Source of the DNA: Xiphias gladius
Taxonomy: Eukaryota > Chordata > Actinopteri > Istiophoriformes > Xiphiidae
Assembly (NCBI RefSeq): GCF_016859285.1
Contig: NC_053413.1
Location: forward strand, 20,490,939-20,554,938
Length of the DNA: 64,000 nucleotides
Direction of reading: 5' to 3'
The notes under the pieces were generated by a model. That model did not search any database. It was not told the DNA's origin and saw only the letters and a list, made by a program, of their open reading frames with translations. Both the position numbers and the translations under genes were made by a program. How positions within the stretch are numbered: position 1 is the stretch's first letter; each line of letters starts with the position of its first letter. Below, in pieces: positions 1-16,140 of the stretch.

Positions 1-48
1 CTACTAATGTTCTGTTTTTTTTGTTTTTTTTCCCCCCTCCATTTTCAG

Positions 49-4648
<4,600 letters not shown>

Positions 4649-4929
4649 CGTCACTTGTGGACAGCCTGCTAAGATGCTGCGGTTGAGGCATTTTGCTGTA
4701 GGCATCTCCATGGACACCCCTTGACCAACATGGGTCCTCCAGACCAGTACTTTTGGATATTAGAAGTCTAGCTCCAGGAAATAACCCCCTGTGCCGGAGT
4801 GTCTCACCCAACTCGTGCAGTTCATCTTCTCTGCATTCAGCGTAATATCTGGAGTTGTTTCTTCCCTCCCTCTCCTGTTTTGTGTTTTATTTTTGTTTTC
4901 GAGTATTTTTTCCTCTCCCCGATAGCAAA

Positions 4930-4935
4930 AATAAA
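4930..4935 (+). terminator. Candidate poly(A) signal for RANBP3
   Basis: AATAAA 282 bases after the stop codon, followed by T/G-rich sequence from 4945. The alternative signal is at 5343-5348. Confidence 0.4.
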
Positions 4936-5342
4936 GACTTCAAAGCTTTGGTTTGGGACTTTTCTGCTCATCATATTGATGAGCGTAAGGGTGTTTTCCT
5001 CTACATTTTAAAGTATGGCACATGTTAAGACTGCAGTTTCTACTTTGGGACCTTTTTACTCACTCTACAGCCGTACCTCTGGACGCCACACATCCAGAGG
5101 AGCTTCATTCACAGTGTATTTGACTAGTCATCCAGTCAGTTGTTCCTACATCGAGTCCCCACCCCCCCGCCCCCCGCCCCAACCAGTCTGTGCGTTAGGT
5201 TTTGGCAAATGTAATTTATTTTGGGCCGTCATTGTCATGAGGCATCTCAACACATATGTGCTGTTTGTAATGGCTAGCCAAGACCACTCAAGTTGTCATT
5301 AATAGCAGTTTCTTATATTTCCTATTGACCTATATTATAGTG

Positions 5343-5348
5343 AATAAA
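5343..5348 (+). terminator. Alternative poly(A) signal for RANBP3
   Basis: Second AATAAA in the 3' UTR, about 695 bases after the stop codon. RNA data would be needed to choose between signals. Confidence 0.35.
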
Positions 5349-6980
5349 GGACTGAAACAATGCCATTTCTGCTAATGTGAGTTAATGAGGACAAAAGGGC
5401 AGAAGGATTCACTTCAAATTTTTCTCTAAATTAATAAGATGTGTTAGTCATTCACCTTGTGGGGTTTTAATTTTTTTTTTTTTTTTCTTCAAACTCATCA
5501 GTCTACATTCTCATTCTGCATGTAACTGTTCTGTTTTTTCTTTTCAGCATCCCAAGGGTTTATTGTGTTGATATATTTTTTTATTTTGAAAATATACAAA
5601 CTTTTTATCCATTTACACTTCGAAAACATGTTGGAATGAAGACTTAACTTCATGTGTGGAAATTTGAGTGATAACTGTAATACCCTTTGAATGTCATGTA
5701 CATTTGAATATATCATTTAGTAGCGCACCATGTTTTCTCATCTCCTTCAACTGCCCCCTTTACAAAATAAACCATTTTGGACTGATGTCTGCGATTTTTG
5801 TTTTTGATTTTTTTAATTTTTTTTAATTTTATTTTTATTTTTATTTTTTTTTCCACTTCCCCCTCTAAAATTATGATTATATTTGAAAGATCCTCACTTA
5901 AAATCCAAATATTTGGAGTAAGACAGCAGAGTGTGACACACTTTAGCACTGCTACTCTTAGGTAGCTGTATTGAAACACTACAAGGATTAACAGCCAAAG
6001 AAATAACAGATTTCATCCTTGAACATAACTGAATGCATGGAGTGACTCATTCATCTGTTTTGTATTCATGTGTTGAATCTGACCCACAGGTTGATGTATG
6101 CTGTGCTGTGAGTGCACTGAGCAGGAATCAGACCAAACCTCGCTTATACACTAAGTGCATCAGGCACAAAGTTATGAATATTTGATGCTTGTACCTGTTG
6201 TAACAGTTCAACAGAATCTGTACATCCAGACTAGGAGCATATCTGCCGCTGCTCTGAAACTCTCCTCCTTATCTGCCTTTCTGTAGTGACTCAAAAGGAA
6301 ATTATTTTTCTACAGTGTCTCCTGTAAATGACTCTGGCGTGTAAAGAAAGTAACCAAAAACCAATTCTGACCTTAGATGTTGGGGCTGTATAAAGCAAAT
6401 CTATCTGCATAATTTACAGGATGGTTTTGCCTGAGTCAAACATATACATGTAGGTTATCCTTCAGTTTCACTAAATGGGATGTCTTTGAATTTTGATGGG
6501 ATACTGATAAAACTGGGAAAGTACATCTTTACTATATTGGCATAGTCACATTGATACAGGTGAAAAGAACTTAAAAGGATACTTTTGCAAGTTATAATGT
6601 ACTGCATTTGCAAAAAGTTTATGGTTTTGTACGCAGTTTTCATCATTAGCACAAAATGGGTATCATCAGCGAAGATCCTCACCTCACTGAGTAATTCCAC
6701 AGCCTTAAATGTGAAGCCCAATTAAATATAACCTTTTTTTCCAGAAAGTACAGCAGAAATAAGCAAGCAAACTATAGAGGACATTTTTACACACAACTTA
6801 CAAGGGGGAAAGAGGGATATAAGAGAGAAAAAAGGAAGTGAATAAATTAAGTGTACAACCCATAAAATACAAGGTATAAAATCACAAAAAAAGCCCAGAA
6901 AATAAATTCTTTTTGAGATGGGTTTCACTGAGATGCTATATCAGACTCAATGAGAAACAATAGCAAAAACACAATCAGCT
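5349..6980. other. AT-rich intergenic DNA
   Basis: No gene or repeat family recognised. It holds an A/T-rich low-complexity run near 5795-5850 and an AATAAA at 5765-5770 that may be a distal RANBP3 poly(A) site. Confidence 0.5.
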
Positions 6981-7256
6981 TTAGTTGTTTGCTTTAATCT
7001 TGGAACAGCCAGATGTCACTGCTCCATTGATCTGAGCCTCCTCCCAAAAGTCAGAGGGCACGACAACTCCTTTACTTACTCTGTATGTCAAAATTAAAAT
7101 TTTGAAATCAATCCTACAGGGAAGCCAGTGGAGAGAAACTAAAACTGGTGTAATGTGTAATCTAAGTTTTGTTGCTGTTAATAGCCTCCTTGCACAGACC
7201 CGGAACATTTCGAGGTGTTGTGTAATAAAAGCATTGATGACTTTTTCTGATTCCAA
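6981..7256 (-). mobile_element. Non-LTR retrotransposon (L2-like LINE) fragment
   Basis: The minus strand encodes HITPVLVSLHWLPCRIDFKI followed by LILTYRV. This is the well-known segment near the C-terminus of L2/CR1-type reverse transcriptases in fish (consensus HITPVLxSLHWLPV..RI.FKILLLTYK). The frame is short and diverges after that motif, so this is a dead fragment without the catalytic core. Confidence 0.75.
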
Positions 7257-8421
7257 ATGGAGCTGAAAAAATTTAGACTGAGATCAAATGTAATCCTAAG
7301 ATTTTTTTTTTTATGAGTTTTTTTGGGACTCTTATGCAACTGTGTGCTTTTCCCAGGATGCCCTGGGGTGAAGGCATGAGGAAACCACTTTATCTCAAGG
7401 TTAAAACTGACTGGCGGACCATCACTCACATTTAGGGGCAGTTTAGAGTCTCTGAAAAGAAACAAAGGCAGAAAATGCAAACTCAAGATACTGGGGACAC
7501 AATGTCAAGCAGAGAGCACAGCGATTTATTGTTAGCATTAATAAATCATATGATACAGCGGTACCACTTTTTCTCAGGTCAGTGCCTGGCACATGAACAC
7601 ATGAATAAAAAGTGGGATCTGATGCGCTGTTATAGTCTCTGCAGGAATAAAAGGCTTTCTGAAGAGCAGATACCCTTATTTTAATCCGACATCTGTTGTT
7701 TCTTTGTAAAAACCTTTCACTAAAGTACCATGGGCGGCAGGGCTAAAACTTTTTCAAGTAATGTCAATTATTACTCTAAAAACTTTTATTTCAATCACTA
7801 TTCAATTACACGCAAATATAACCTACTTGTAATTATTTTGAAAATTGACAGGGCTTTAAGCTGCTACTTTACAGTCATCACCCTTGAAAACCGCATATTC
7901 GATAAAAGAAATCAAAGCCTATGGCGCTTCTGTTGAGCTTAAACATGTCTGATCATTCTCCTTTGATTTTTAAATTAGTACCCGCTGGATGATTTTGGTT
8001 TTGGTGCATCTTTCTCTACCATGCTACACTCCACTGCTTTCAAGAAGAAACAAGTCATGTTCCACCCACTATGTTGTACAAGTGTCAAAAATACTATTGG
8101 GTCTATTCTCATAGAATATAAAGATATGTATATATATATATATTTTTTTTTTATCAGAGAGGCTGAGCAAATGTGTGTGAAATAATCACATAAAGTCGAA
8201 GTGACTTGATCATTTGTTAGTGTCAGCAAGAAGAATTCATGATACATCCTTTAGTAATTCATTTAATGTATTAAGTTAAATCATCATGAGTCATAGCATT
8301 ACTTATGAATATGATTTGTACCATTAGTATCAAGTGTTAGCACATTATCTAATGCTAGGCGGCTAGGCTGGGAGTCTGGGACGGTTATAGATAACATCCA
8401 TTAGCCAAGCACTAGCTAATG
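7257..8421. other. Intergenic DNA, nothing recognised
   Basis: AT-rich with short homopolymer tracts (T run near 7300-7325, TA/T run near 8125-8152). No coding signal with similarity to a known family was seen. Confidence 0.45.
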
Positions 8422-9199
8422 TTAAATGCACAATGTGTAATTTTCTGCCGCTAGGGGTTCTCTCAATCAAAACCATTAAAATAGACGGAGTTTGGAGACG
8501 TCGTGAAGTAGTGTGGGATCCAGTTGGGATTCCTTCAGTCCTTCGGGGTTTTTCACTGGCAGCCAAATTATACGCAGAGGTCGCCTCCTCTCTAAATCAA
8601 ATTGACCAGGTGATTAAAACCAGTAAAAACACTGAAAAAAAGCAGTTTAACATAAAAAAAAAAAATCCCAGAGGGGCTGCAAGCCGAGCTGCCGCTAACA
8701 TTTGCTCAGCTTGTTTCTCCGATAACTTGCGATCCAGGCTTTCAGGAGGTTTTTACTGGGAGCCGAATTATCCGCTGGGGTCTTCTACTCTCCAAAATAA
8801 ACTGACCCGGTGATTAAATCAGGTAAAAACATGCAATAAAGTAGTTTCACATTAAAAGTCAGCGTTTCTCCAAAAAATGTACAGCGGACAAAGGACGTCT
8901 CGGAGGGGCTGTGAGCCGAGCTGCCACTAACGGTTGCTCAGCTTTTTTCTATGATAACTTACGATCCAGACTTCCAATGGCTAAAATCCCTTCATCCGAT
9001 CAAGATTTATAGTTAAAAATGACCAAAGAACTGGAAAAAAAGTCACCATTGATAGGCGACCAAAATGGAGCGGACCGTTACTTTGATTAAAATTACAAAA
9101 ATTTCTAGGTTTCAAAATTTGCTGGAAAATGTAAGTGCACAACTCAAATTTTCATTTTTAGACATTTTAATGAGGAAAAGTTACATATTACACCTTTAG
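8422..9199. mobile_element. Non-autonomous DNA-element-like repeat with internal tandem duplication
   Basis: The ends form an imperfect inverted repeat: 8422-8445 (TTAAATGCACAATGTGTAAT...) against the reverse complement of 9176-9199 (CTAAAGGTGTAATATGTAAC...), about two thirds identical. Inside, about 8548-8747 and 8748-8975 are two diverged copies of one unit: ACTGG(C/G)AGCC(A/G)AATTAT near the start, then GGTGATTAAA, GAGGGGCTG, GAGCTGCC and GATAACTT(G/A)CGATCCAG. No transposase frame is present. The end sequence resembles abundant teleost hAT-type non-autonomous elements (recollection, not a search). Confidence 0.55.
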
Positions 9200-9243
9200 A
9201 GCTCAAATTCACAACCATCGGGAAGTGCGCATGATAATGTTAC

Positions 9244-9430
9244 TTGGTTTGGGCCTGTCGTTATTCGTCTGCTAAATTCGCTAACACTTGGGCCACACCG
9301 CCTTCCTCACCTGTGCTACCTTCGGCTACCTTGCTGAACTGCTGCGGCTTGCACGCCCGTGCGTGTCCACACCGCCAGCGTTGCTGCTGCTGCGGCGCCG
9401 CCGCTGCCCGCCCTATGTCTCTGCACTGAG
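9244..9430. other. GC-rich island in AT-rich intergenic DNA
   Basis: A sharply GC-rich block with a CTG/CGC-rich centre (9375-9412) set in AT-rich surroundings, next to the element ending at 9199. Short open frames cross it on both strands but match nothing known. It may be part of a composite repeat or a small CpG island. Confidence 0.4.
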
Positions 9431-10540
9431 TTTGCCTTTGACCATGGCCATCAACACTAATAATCATCCATTGTTGATGAGCGATCACCCTCGTTTAGAG
9501 CAAGAGAGAGAGAGCACACATATGATATCATGTAAATATGTAATTGATATATTTATATCAATCTTATTGTGTTTTGATGCTTTGGCAACACTGTTACAAA
9601 GCACCTCTGAATCAAAATTTGACAGAGAGAGAGAGACTAGAAAACTACTGCCCAGTCTCCGCATTCACCCAATGCTCTGTTAACTTTTTGACATAATATA
9701 AATATAGCCCACTTTGGATTTCTGCTATGACTATATAGTACACATCTAGCCCTCACTTTCTCCTTAAATAACATGCAATTGGTAAAATGTTTCATAGTAA
9801 ATATTTATATTTTTTCATGTCTGTGACATGTTCAGATATAGCCTAGACATTGAAACTATGGTTAAAGGTGTCAGTTTATTGCTCTGTTGCTAGAATAATG
9901 TAAATATGACTATTGACAGATCTTTTCACTGTCTATTTTTGCCGAGAGCCACGTGCCTCACGGCCCGCGCATAGAAAGAGCGCTGCTTGCAGGTCCCTCA
10001 CAGGTAATAACCAGATTTATTCCCCATCCCGTGCCTGGACGCTACAGTGACTGGCTATCGGAAAATTCAAGCAAGAAAAAACAAAAAAAAAAACGATATT
10101 CAACATATTTAATGTCCTTTACAATGTCTGTTCCATCTGCTTTCCAGAGAGAACCTTATAGAACCAAGTGGGAGAATGAGTTTGAAAATGGAACCTTTTT
10201 CTCTTTTCAAATTATCGGGCTGTTAATAGATTAAAATAAAAATAAACCCACAAAAAATGTTAATTACTTGTCAAAGAATAGGTTCATGTAAAAAAACTAA
10301 TTTGACATAAAAAATGTCAGAGAAAACCTTATAATTCTAAGATCATGAATTGCAGTCTAGCCACTCTTGGTTTGCCTGCAGTCTGTTTATGTTTGATGGA
10401 ATTTTTTGCTCTTTGCCAAGAGTATCATAATGAGATAATTTATTTATCCTGTGCCATAAGTTCACGTGGAATTTTGCCAAAGCATAATTCATCTTTATTA
10501 CAAATCTTTTGATTATCTGTTAAGTGATCTCTTGCCAGTA
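9431..10540. other. Intergenic DNA, nothing recognised
   Basis: AT-rich apart from a second short GC-rich block at about 9945-10050. No gene or known repeat was identified. Confidence 0.4.
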
Positions 10541-10845
10541 GAGCTGCAATTAATAATTTCTTTTTTTGATTATCATTAAATCTGGAGATCATGTGTTCAA
10601 ATAACCGTTTTGTCTATTAAATGTCAGATTTTTTTTTAAAGAATGCCCACTATAATTTCCCAGAATCGAAAATTAATTCGAGATGTCTTGTTATTTCTGA
10701 CCAACTGTACAAAACCTCAAGATATTCAATTTACACTCATATAAAACAGAAAGAGGTAGAAAATACCAGTAAAGTTTTGGGATTTCTGCTTGAAAAGTCA
10801 TTCAACTATTAAACTGTTTATGAAAATAGTTGCAGAAATTAAAGG
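10541..10845. repeat. Teleost interspersed repeat (GAGCTGCAAT...GTTGCAG type), copy 1
   Basis: Begins AGAGCTGCAATTAATAATTT and ends AAAATAGTTGCAGAAATT, with internal blocks CTATTAAATGTCAGA, CCCAGAATC, TGTCTTGTTATTTCTGACCA and CAAGATATTCAATTTAC in the same order as a very common fish repeat recalled from many teleost genomes. A second diverged copy lies at 15880-16140. Confidence 0.65.
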
Positions 10846-12639
10846 TCAAGCCAAGATTTTTTTTTACCACACTGCCTCCAGTATTTGTTCTGTCCCTGGG
10901 ATCTTAACTGTATACATTTCCACTTCAGCGTCACATTTGCATTCTTTTTATTATCTTAAAGGCTTCTAGATAAAACTCTGTCCTGAGGAGCAGCAAGTTA
11001 AGACTATATTTTGTATTGAAACCTGAGCAAATTGTGTTATAAGGTGTAGGTTAAAGTTTTTTTACCCAGTGTCTTTCCTCTGTTATACTGGGGTGAAACA
11101 GAGATTTTTCTCTGTTGCCTGTGGGAAAAAAAGTGAGAAAAAAAGGAGAGACTCCACTCCTCCTCTCTTTTGGTCTTTGTTGATTTTTGAGGCTTAGGGC
11201 CATTCTCTCTCTCAGAACGCTGTATGCAAGGAACTCAGCACCAAAATAAACAAACACAGGTCAACTGGAAGTAGAGTTGGCCTTACCTGTTCAGCAAAAG
11301 CGTGTTGCATAGTAACATAACTGTTTTTCTCAATCATGCCTTTCCTTTTGTTGAATGCTTTAGGCATCAGGGTCATATTGGGATAAATAATGATCATGGT
11401 AACAGTATATTCACCATGAGTTGTCAGAAATATTGAAGGATGAGCAGCGCTTTATGGTAAATCTTTATGATATATAATCTTTCTATATAAGGCTTTTCCT
11501 TCTTAAACCGCTTTTCACAAGATTTTTTCAAAAAACACAGAAAAATAAACATAATTTTGTGAAAAACAGATGTTTTTTGGACATACTAGTGGTGTGGCCC
11601 ATGACTGGACGGATTATCATGACCACAGGCCCTGGACACAAACTCACAAAGATTGTTCTCACAACGGCACAGGGCCAAGAAACAGCATGTATTACTATGA
11701 AATTATGTTTGTTATTTTTAATATGTTACGTTAACGACATCTTAAGGTCTGTTCAGTGGCATAAATTATTCTTCATCTTTAAAACAAAACACTCACCTAA
11801 ATAATGTTAATAAAACAACTTACAGCTAACCATGACAGAACACAGAAATGACAGTCAGATGAAGTGCGCAGCCACAGCTACCACCACACAACTAAACACA
11901 GGTCTAAAAGGCAGTGAAAAATATCCTACCTAAGTCAGCGGCTTTCTATAGGCCTACTCTGACCAGAGGTCATTGATCAACTCGCCAAAGTCAAACTTTC
12001 AGAGTTCAGATTCAAGGGCCACTAGTGATTGCATGTTCAGGTGTTTCTGTGTCACCCTCGTCCCTGGTGGGGACAAGGAGTGATGAAAAATATCTCACTG
12101 AACGGAGTTCCCCACAGCGCACGATCCGCTACCGATGTAACAACCAATATCATAACTGATCTCGGAACAGTGGAGGCTAAGTCCAGGACAGCTTGTCGAA
12201 CAAACTTGTGGCTATAGCCAGTCACCCGTTAACCAGGATTAATCTCAATGCGCGTGCACACACTTTCAAAAAAATGCCTGACAAGCCCCAGCCTTATTCT
12301 GGTTTCGCCAGTTAAATGCTTTTAACGTGAGACTGTTGCAGTTGGAAACGGTCTGTTTGCATGAGAAGTAACTTAATACAATATTTTTTACAGGAATGTC
12401 ACCACAGACGCCTCCGTTCGTAACACTGCAAATAGATAAATCTTGCAATACTTTCATCGGTGGGCCATAGGATCAATCACCATTGTGTTACCTCATTCGG
12501 CGGTAGAGATTGACTTAACCCACATTTATTTAAAAATGAAAATCTTCAAGATTGCCCCTTTAACAGAAAAATGTACTGTACTTAAAGTAACAAAAGTAAA
12601 AGTACTCATTATGCAGTACAGCCCCATTGATCACGTTAT
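10846..12639. other. Intergenic DNA, nothing recognised
   Basis: No gene seen. A segment at about 12550-12615 (GTAACAAAAGTAAAAGTACT) resembles a common teleost dispersed repeat. Confidence 0.4.
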
Positions 12640-12720
12640 ACTCTCCGAGCACTTTATTAGGGACACCTGTACACCTACTCATTCATGCAGTTATCATGCG
12701 ACAGCAGTGCAGTGTATACA
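12640..12720. repeat. Fragment of a teleost DNA-element end
   Basis: CACTTTATTAGGGACACCTG, then TACACCTACTCATTCATGCA, is the terminal sequence of a widespread fish transposon family (recollection of the CACTTTATTAGGTACACCTG end). Only one end is visible here. Confidence 0.55.
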
Positions 12721-12774
12721 ATCAGTTGTATTGTATTTTGGGAGGGGGTTGGGGTGGGGGTTAAAGGGAAAAGG

Positions 12775-12992
12775 GGGTTACCCCTCTCTTCTCCTTCTTT
12801 TCTCTCTCCTTTTCCCTCTTTTCTCTCTTCTTTGCTTCTTTCCTCTCTCTTTCTTCTCTTTTTCCTCTCTTTCCACTTTCTCCTTCTTCTCTCACTCCCT
12901 CTTCTCTTTCATTTCCTTCTTTAACCTTTTTTCCGTCTCCTTCTTGGCTTTCTTTTCCTCCTTTTTTTTAAATCTTTGCCTTGTCTTTATCA
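12775..12992. repeat. Polypyrimidine tract (plus strand)
   Basis: About 200 bases nearly all C and T on the plus strand. It overlaps the Lys/Glu-codon-rich end of the decayed coiled-coil gene, so it may be degenerate GAA/GAG/AAG coding sequence rather than a simple repeat. Confidence 0.7.
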
Positions 12993-13739
12993 GATTTTAA
13001 GTTGAGTTCCTGAAAAGACAGAGACAGCATGTGTTTCAGTGTTTTTTCTTTCAAAAGCTAAATCTGAACAAAACTTACAATCCAACAAGTTATGATTCAA
13101 ATCAAAATGATCATCTGATCAATGATCATCATTTCATTCTTGGAACTGGGGATCGCCCCATCCTTTTCCTGGACGATGTGCTTCACCCTCTCCTCGCAGT
13201 TCTCCTCCAGAGCTTTAAACTCAGTATATACCTCCTCCTGCCTGACAGTCCATCGGCTCTCCCACTCTGCATTGAACTCCCCGATAGTTATGTAGAAGGA
13301 AAGCTCCATCTCCTTGACCAGGCCGCACTGTTTTTTGACCCTCTCGATCTCAACCCGCTGTAAATGCAGACGTGCCATCAAGAAGTGGACATCCTCCTCC
13401 ATTTTGCCATCTTTTTGTCCATCTCCTTGCCCTTGGTCTCAAACTGTCACCGTCTGGCTCTTGCGGACTCTAAAGCCTTCACCAGGCTGTCCAAGTCATG
13501 TCTGGCCATAGAGAGTGTTGACACCAGAGAGTCATTCTCATCGAACATCTTCTTTTTTTTCTTGCTCCCAGCTGACGTCCCTCCGGGCCGTTGGCTCCTT
13601 CAGAGCAGTGCTTTCTGCAGCCAGCTCCTTGTGTTCCCTCTTTGAGTCCAGCAGGGCTCGGCGGAGGGCATGCAACATTTTGCCAGGAGTATGTCCATGT
13701 TGTCGGGCAGCATCTTTAGGCTGCACTTGTCCAAAGTGA
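12775..13739 (-). pseudogene. Decayed multi-exon coiled-coil gene (unidentified)
   Basis: On the minus strand an exon starts at 13739 after TTTGTGTCTTTCAG and encodes heptad-rich protein: TLDKCSLKMLPDNMDILLAK, then ALRRALLDSKREHKELAAES, DENDSLVSTLSMARHDLDSL, VKALESARARR-stop, and MEEDVHFLMARLHLQRVEIE continuing to EERVKHIVQEKDG near 13150. Frames change at least three times (near 13685, 13555 and 13405) and a CGA-to-TGA-type stop interrupts ARR/QFETKG. A second acceptor (CTGTCTTTTCAG) precedes 13009, followed by ELNLKSDKDKAK and a Lys/Glu-rich stretch (KKEEKKAKKETEKRLKKEMK) down to about 12780. Surviving intron borders argue against a processed retrocopy. The parent gene is not recognised. 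Assembly error is a weaker alternative because the other genes here are intact. Confidence 0.6.
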
Positions 13740-14580
13740 CTGAAAGACACAAATATACACGAGAGGTAAAAATACAGTCCCATCCAAACTATGGATACAC
13801 ACAAAAAGACAGGAGGGCTTTCATCTGTTTACTTATTTGCACATCTGAATGAATTTTAGCCATTTGACGTGCATCTGCTTTTAAAGATCACTGTAAAACT
13901 ACTTTTTCTTTGTATTCAGAAGCTTTAACAATTACAATTACATCATTTTCACGAAACCGGATGACTTTTCATCCATCAATACATTATCTCTCCCCATTAA
14001 AATTCTCAAAACGCTGAGTGTAATCATCACATGAAACAGTTCATCAGACCTGCAAAAGGCCATAGCTCACTCAAAAAAATTTAATGAATGTGTCAAAATG
14101 AAATGTTCATCCACCCGAGCATCACTATCAACAAAATGTAGTTTCCTCTCTATCACTGATTTAGTCAAAACAAGTACATTTAAACACTGTATTTCACTTA
14201 AATACAGCCCCCCATTTTAGTAAAGTGGAATATCCTCAACAGCCAGTTGCATAGTATTCAATATCCCACTGATTACAGGGATGCACTTATCCATTTGTCT
14301 ATGTTTATTCTGTTTTTGTTTGCAAGCGTATGTACTGTGTGTGGATGTAGGCCTATACTTCGCTGTTTTATGCTGGTTTCTCTTGGTGTTTGTACGGCTG
14401 AATGTATGTTCCAGTGGCATGGAAAATTGAAAAACTAATTATGAAAACTAATTATCTTATTTGGGATCGATAATGTTTATATGAGTAATGCCTTATATTT
14501 TAACCTGAAAGGTTTTTATGTTTTTTTTTTAAATATATCCCACTGTGAAAAATCAGAGAAAGAAAAAAAATAAAATTCTG
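13740..14580. other. Intergenic DNA, nothing recognised
   Basis: No gene or repeat recognised. It would be intronic to the decayed coiled-coil gene if that gene had further 5' exons, none of which were found. Confidence 0.4.
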
Positions 14581-14627
14581 TTTCAGGGCACATTTTTCTG
14601 ATGAAAACAGAAAAATGTGCCCTGAAA
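14581..14627. repeat. Perfect 20-bp hairpin, 7-base loop
   Basis: Arm 14581-14600 (TTTCAGGGCACATTTTTCTG) is exactly the reverse complement of 14608-14627; loop ATGAAAA. The flanks do not extend the pairing. Confidence 0.95.
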
Positions 14628-15061
14628 TGTGGGTCTGTGTTGTTTGGACACTGGATATAAAAATTGGCTAACATTGATGTATAGAAAATATTTAAATATA
14701 AATGCACATTTCTTTGAATGTGTCCATTTCAAATGGAAATTATCACCTACACCATCTTCTCCTGTCCAATGTCTGTGAAATCAAGCTCGTCAACACAGAT
14801 TTTAGTTTCCATTTACTAGCCCACACCCCAGATTAGCCCAAAGTTATTCATGAACTGCATCAGGAGAACCTTGCTGAGATTTTAAAACAGATTTTGATTC
14901 AGATTTGAACCCAGACAGTTACAGTATCTGGACAGCAGTGCATTCCTACTAATGATCTTATTGGAACTATATGAAGCCTTAAAAACATGAATGAATCTTC
15001 CATTTGCTCATTTTTCTTAATGCTGTCGTCATGTTATGGAGAGGGCTATGATACACAGTGA

Positions 15062-15110
15062 AGTCAGAATCAGAATCATCTTATTTGGTAGTAATACAGC
15101 AATTTGTTTT
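15062..15110 (-). mobile_element. L2-like LINE 3' tail fragment
   Basis: TCAGAATCAGAATCATCTTA followed by TTTGGTAGTAATAC is the reverse complement of the GATTCTGA-repeat 3' end of fish L2-type LINEs (recollection). Only the tail is visible. Confidence 0.45.
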
Positions 15111-15879
15111 GGAGGTAGCCAAAATTATGTAATAACAATATTTCAAAATTGTGTCCTGAAATCTGATTATTTTCTTTTATTTTTAAGAAAAAATTAGAAA
15201 ATACATAAATGAATAAAAACAACAAATTTTGCCTCCAGAACATCTTCCCGACCGAGGGATGAAAAGAGAATCAGAAATCAGCTTCACGAAGACAAACTTA
15301 CATACAACTGTTGTGAATCACAAGTGAATCAAAAAAATCCGATAGAGCAGCTAAGTGAATTAAATGAGGCAAAAATAACAGAAACCTTTACACAATCTTC
15401 AAGTCTCCTTAATGATCCCCTCCAGACATGATTTATGACATATGAACACATCTTCGAAAAATAGTTTGTGTCTGATGTGTTTTTTTCACAGATGAAAATT
15501 CAAGAAACTACTTACCCACAAGGCTGGATTACCAACGTGGCAGAGCGGGAAACCACCTCTGAGCCCCCGAAAATAAAGCTTTACCTTCCCCTTTTCCAAT
15601 CAACATAATTTGAATAATTTCATGTTTGTGAGATATTTGCAGCTCTGAAGTAGAAAATCAACTGTGACGGGTCTCCCAACCTCCATCTTGTGGCCTTGGT
15701 CTTGAGGAGGGGATCTGTTTCTAAATTACTTTTTAAGATTTCAGCGTTTTAGTCTATATTAAGCTCATTTTTTGTAAAGTTGTGTTTTATCAAATTGCTT
15801 TGTTTTTCAAGTAATTGACACACCAGAAAACCTCAGGCAAGGTAGTATTATTCAATGAAAGGAGAAGGTTGCAAACAAC

Positions 15880-16140
15880 AATTTCTTTCATTATCTATAG
15901 GTATGAAAATTGTTTTAATATTCAGTTGATTGTTTAGTGTACATAATATCAGAAAATAATGAAATTTGTCTATCATTATTCCCTAAAGCCAATTTAACAT
16001 ATTCAAATTGCTTTGTTTTGTCTGACCAACGGTCAAAAACTCAAGTTCACTATCATAGAAAACAGGGAAACTGTGTCTTAATGACTTAAACTTACTCATA
16101 TATCTAAATTGTTGCCATTAAATTTCTGTCAATCAACTCA
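15880..16140. repeat. Teleost interspersed repeat (same family as 10541-10845), copy 2
   Basis: Shares ATATCAGAAAATAATGAAAT, ATTATTCCCTAAAGCC, TTTGTCTGACCAACGGTCAA and CACTATCATAGAAAAC blocks, in order, with the family consensus recalled from teleosts. More decayed than copy 1. Confidence 0.5.

Larger units (their letters stand above)
4649..5348 (+). other. ranbp3: RANBP3 3' UTR
   Basis: Non-coding sequence after the RANBP3 stop with candidate polyadenylation signals AATAAA at 4930-4935 and 5343-5348. A further AATAAA lies at 5765-5770, so the transcript could run past 5.7 kb. Contains a C-rich run near 5158-5182. No protein-coding signal was seen. Confidence 0.6.

Noticed and set aside
9288..9683. 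131-codon plus-strand frame
   Set aside because: Crosses the GC-rich island and the AT-rich flank with an abrupt change of composition; no similarity recognised.
12443..13000. 185-codon plus-strand frame ending in a Phe/Ser/Leu-rich tail
   Set aside because: It runs through the polypyrimidine tract; composition is an artefact, and the minus strand carries the decayed coiled-coil exons.
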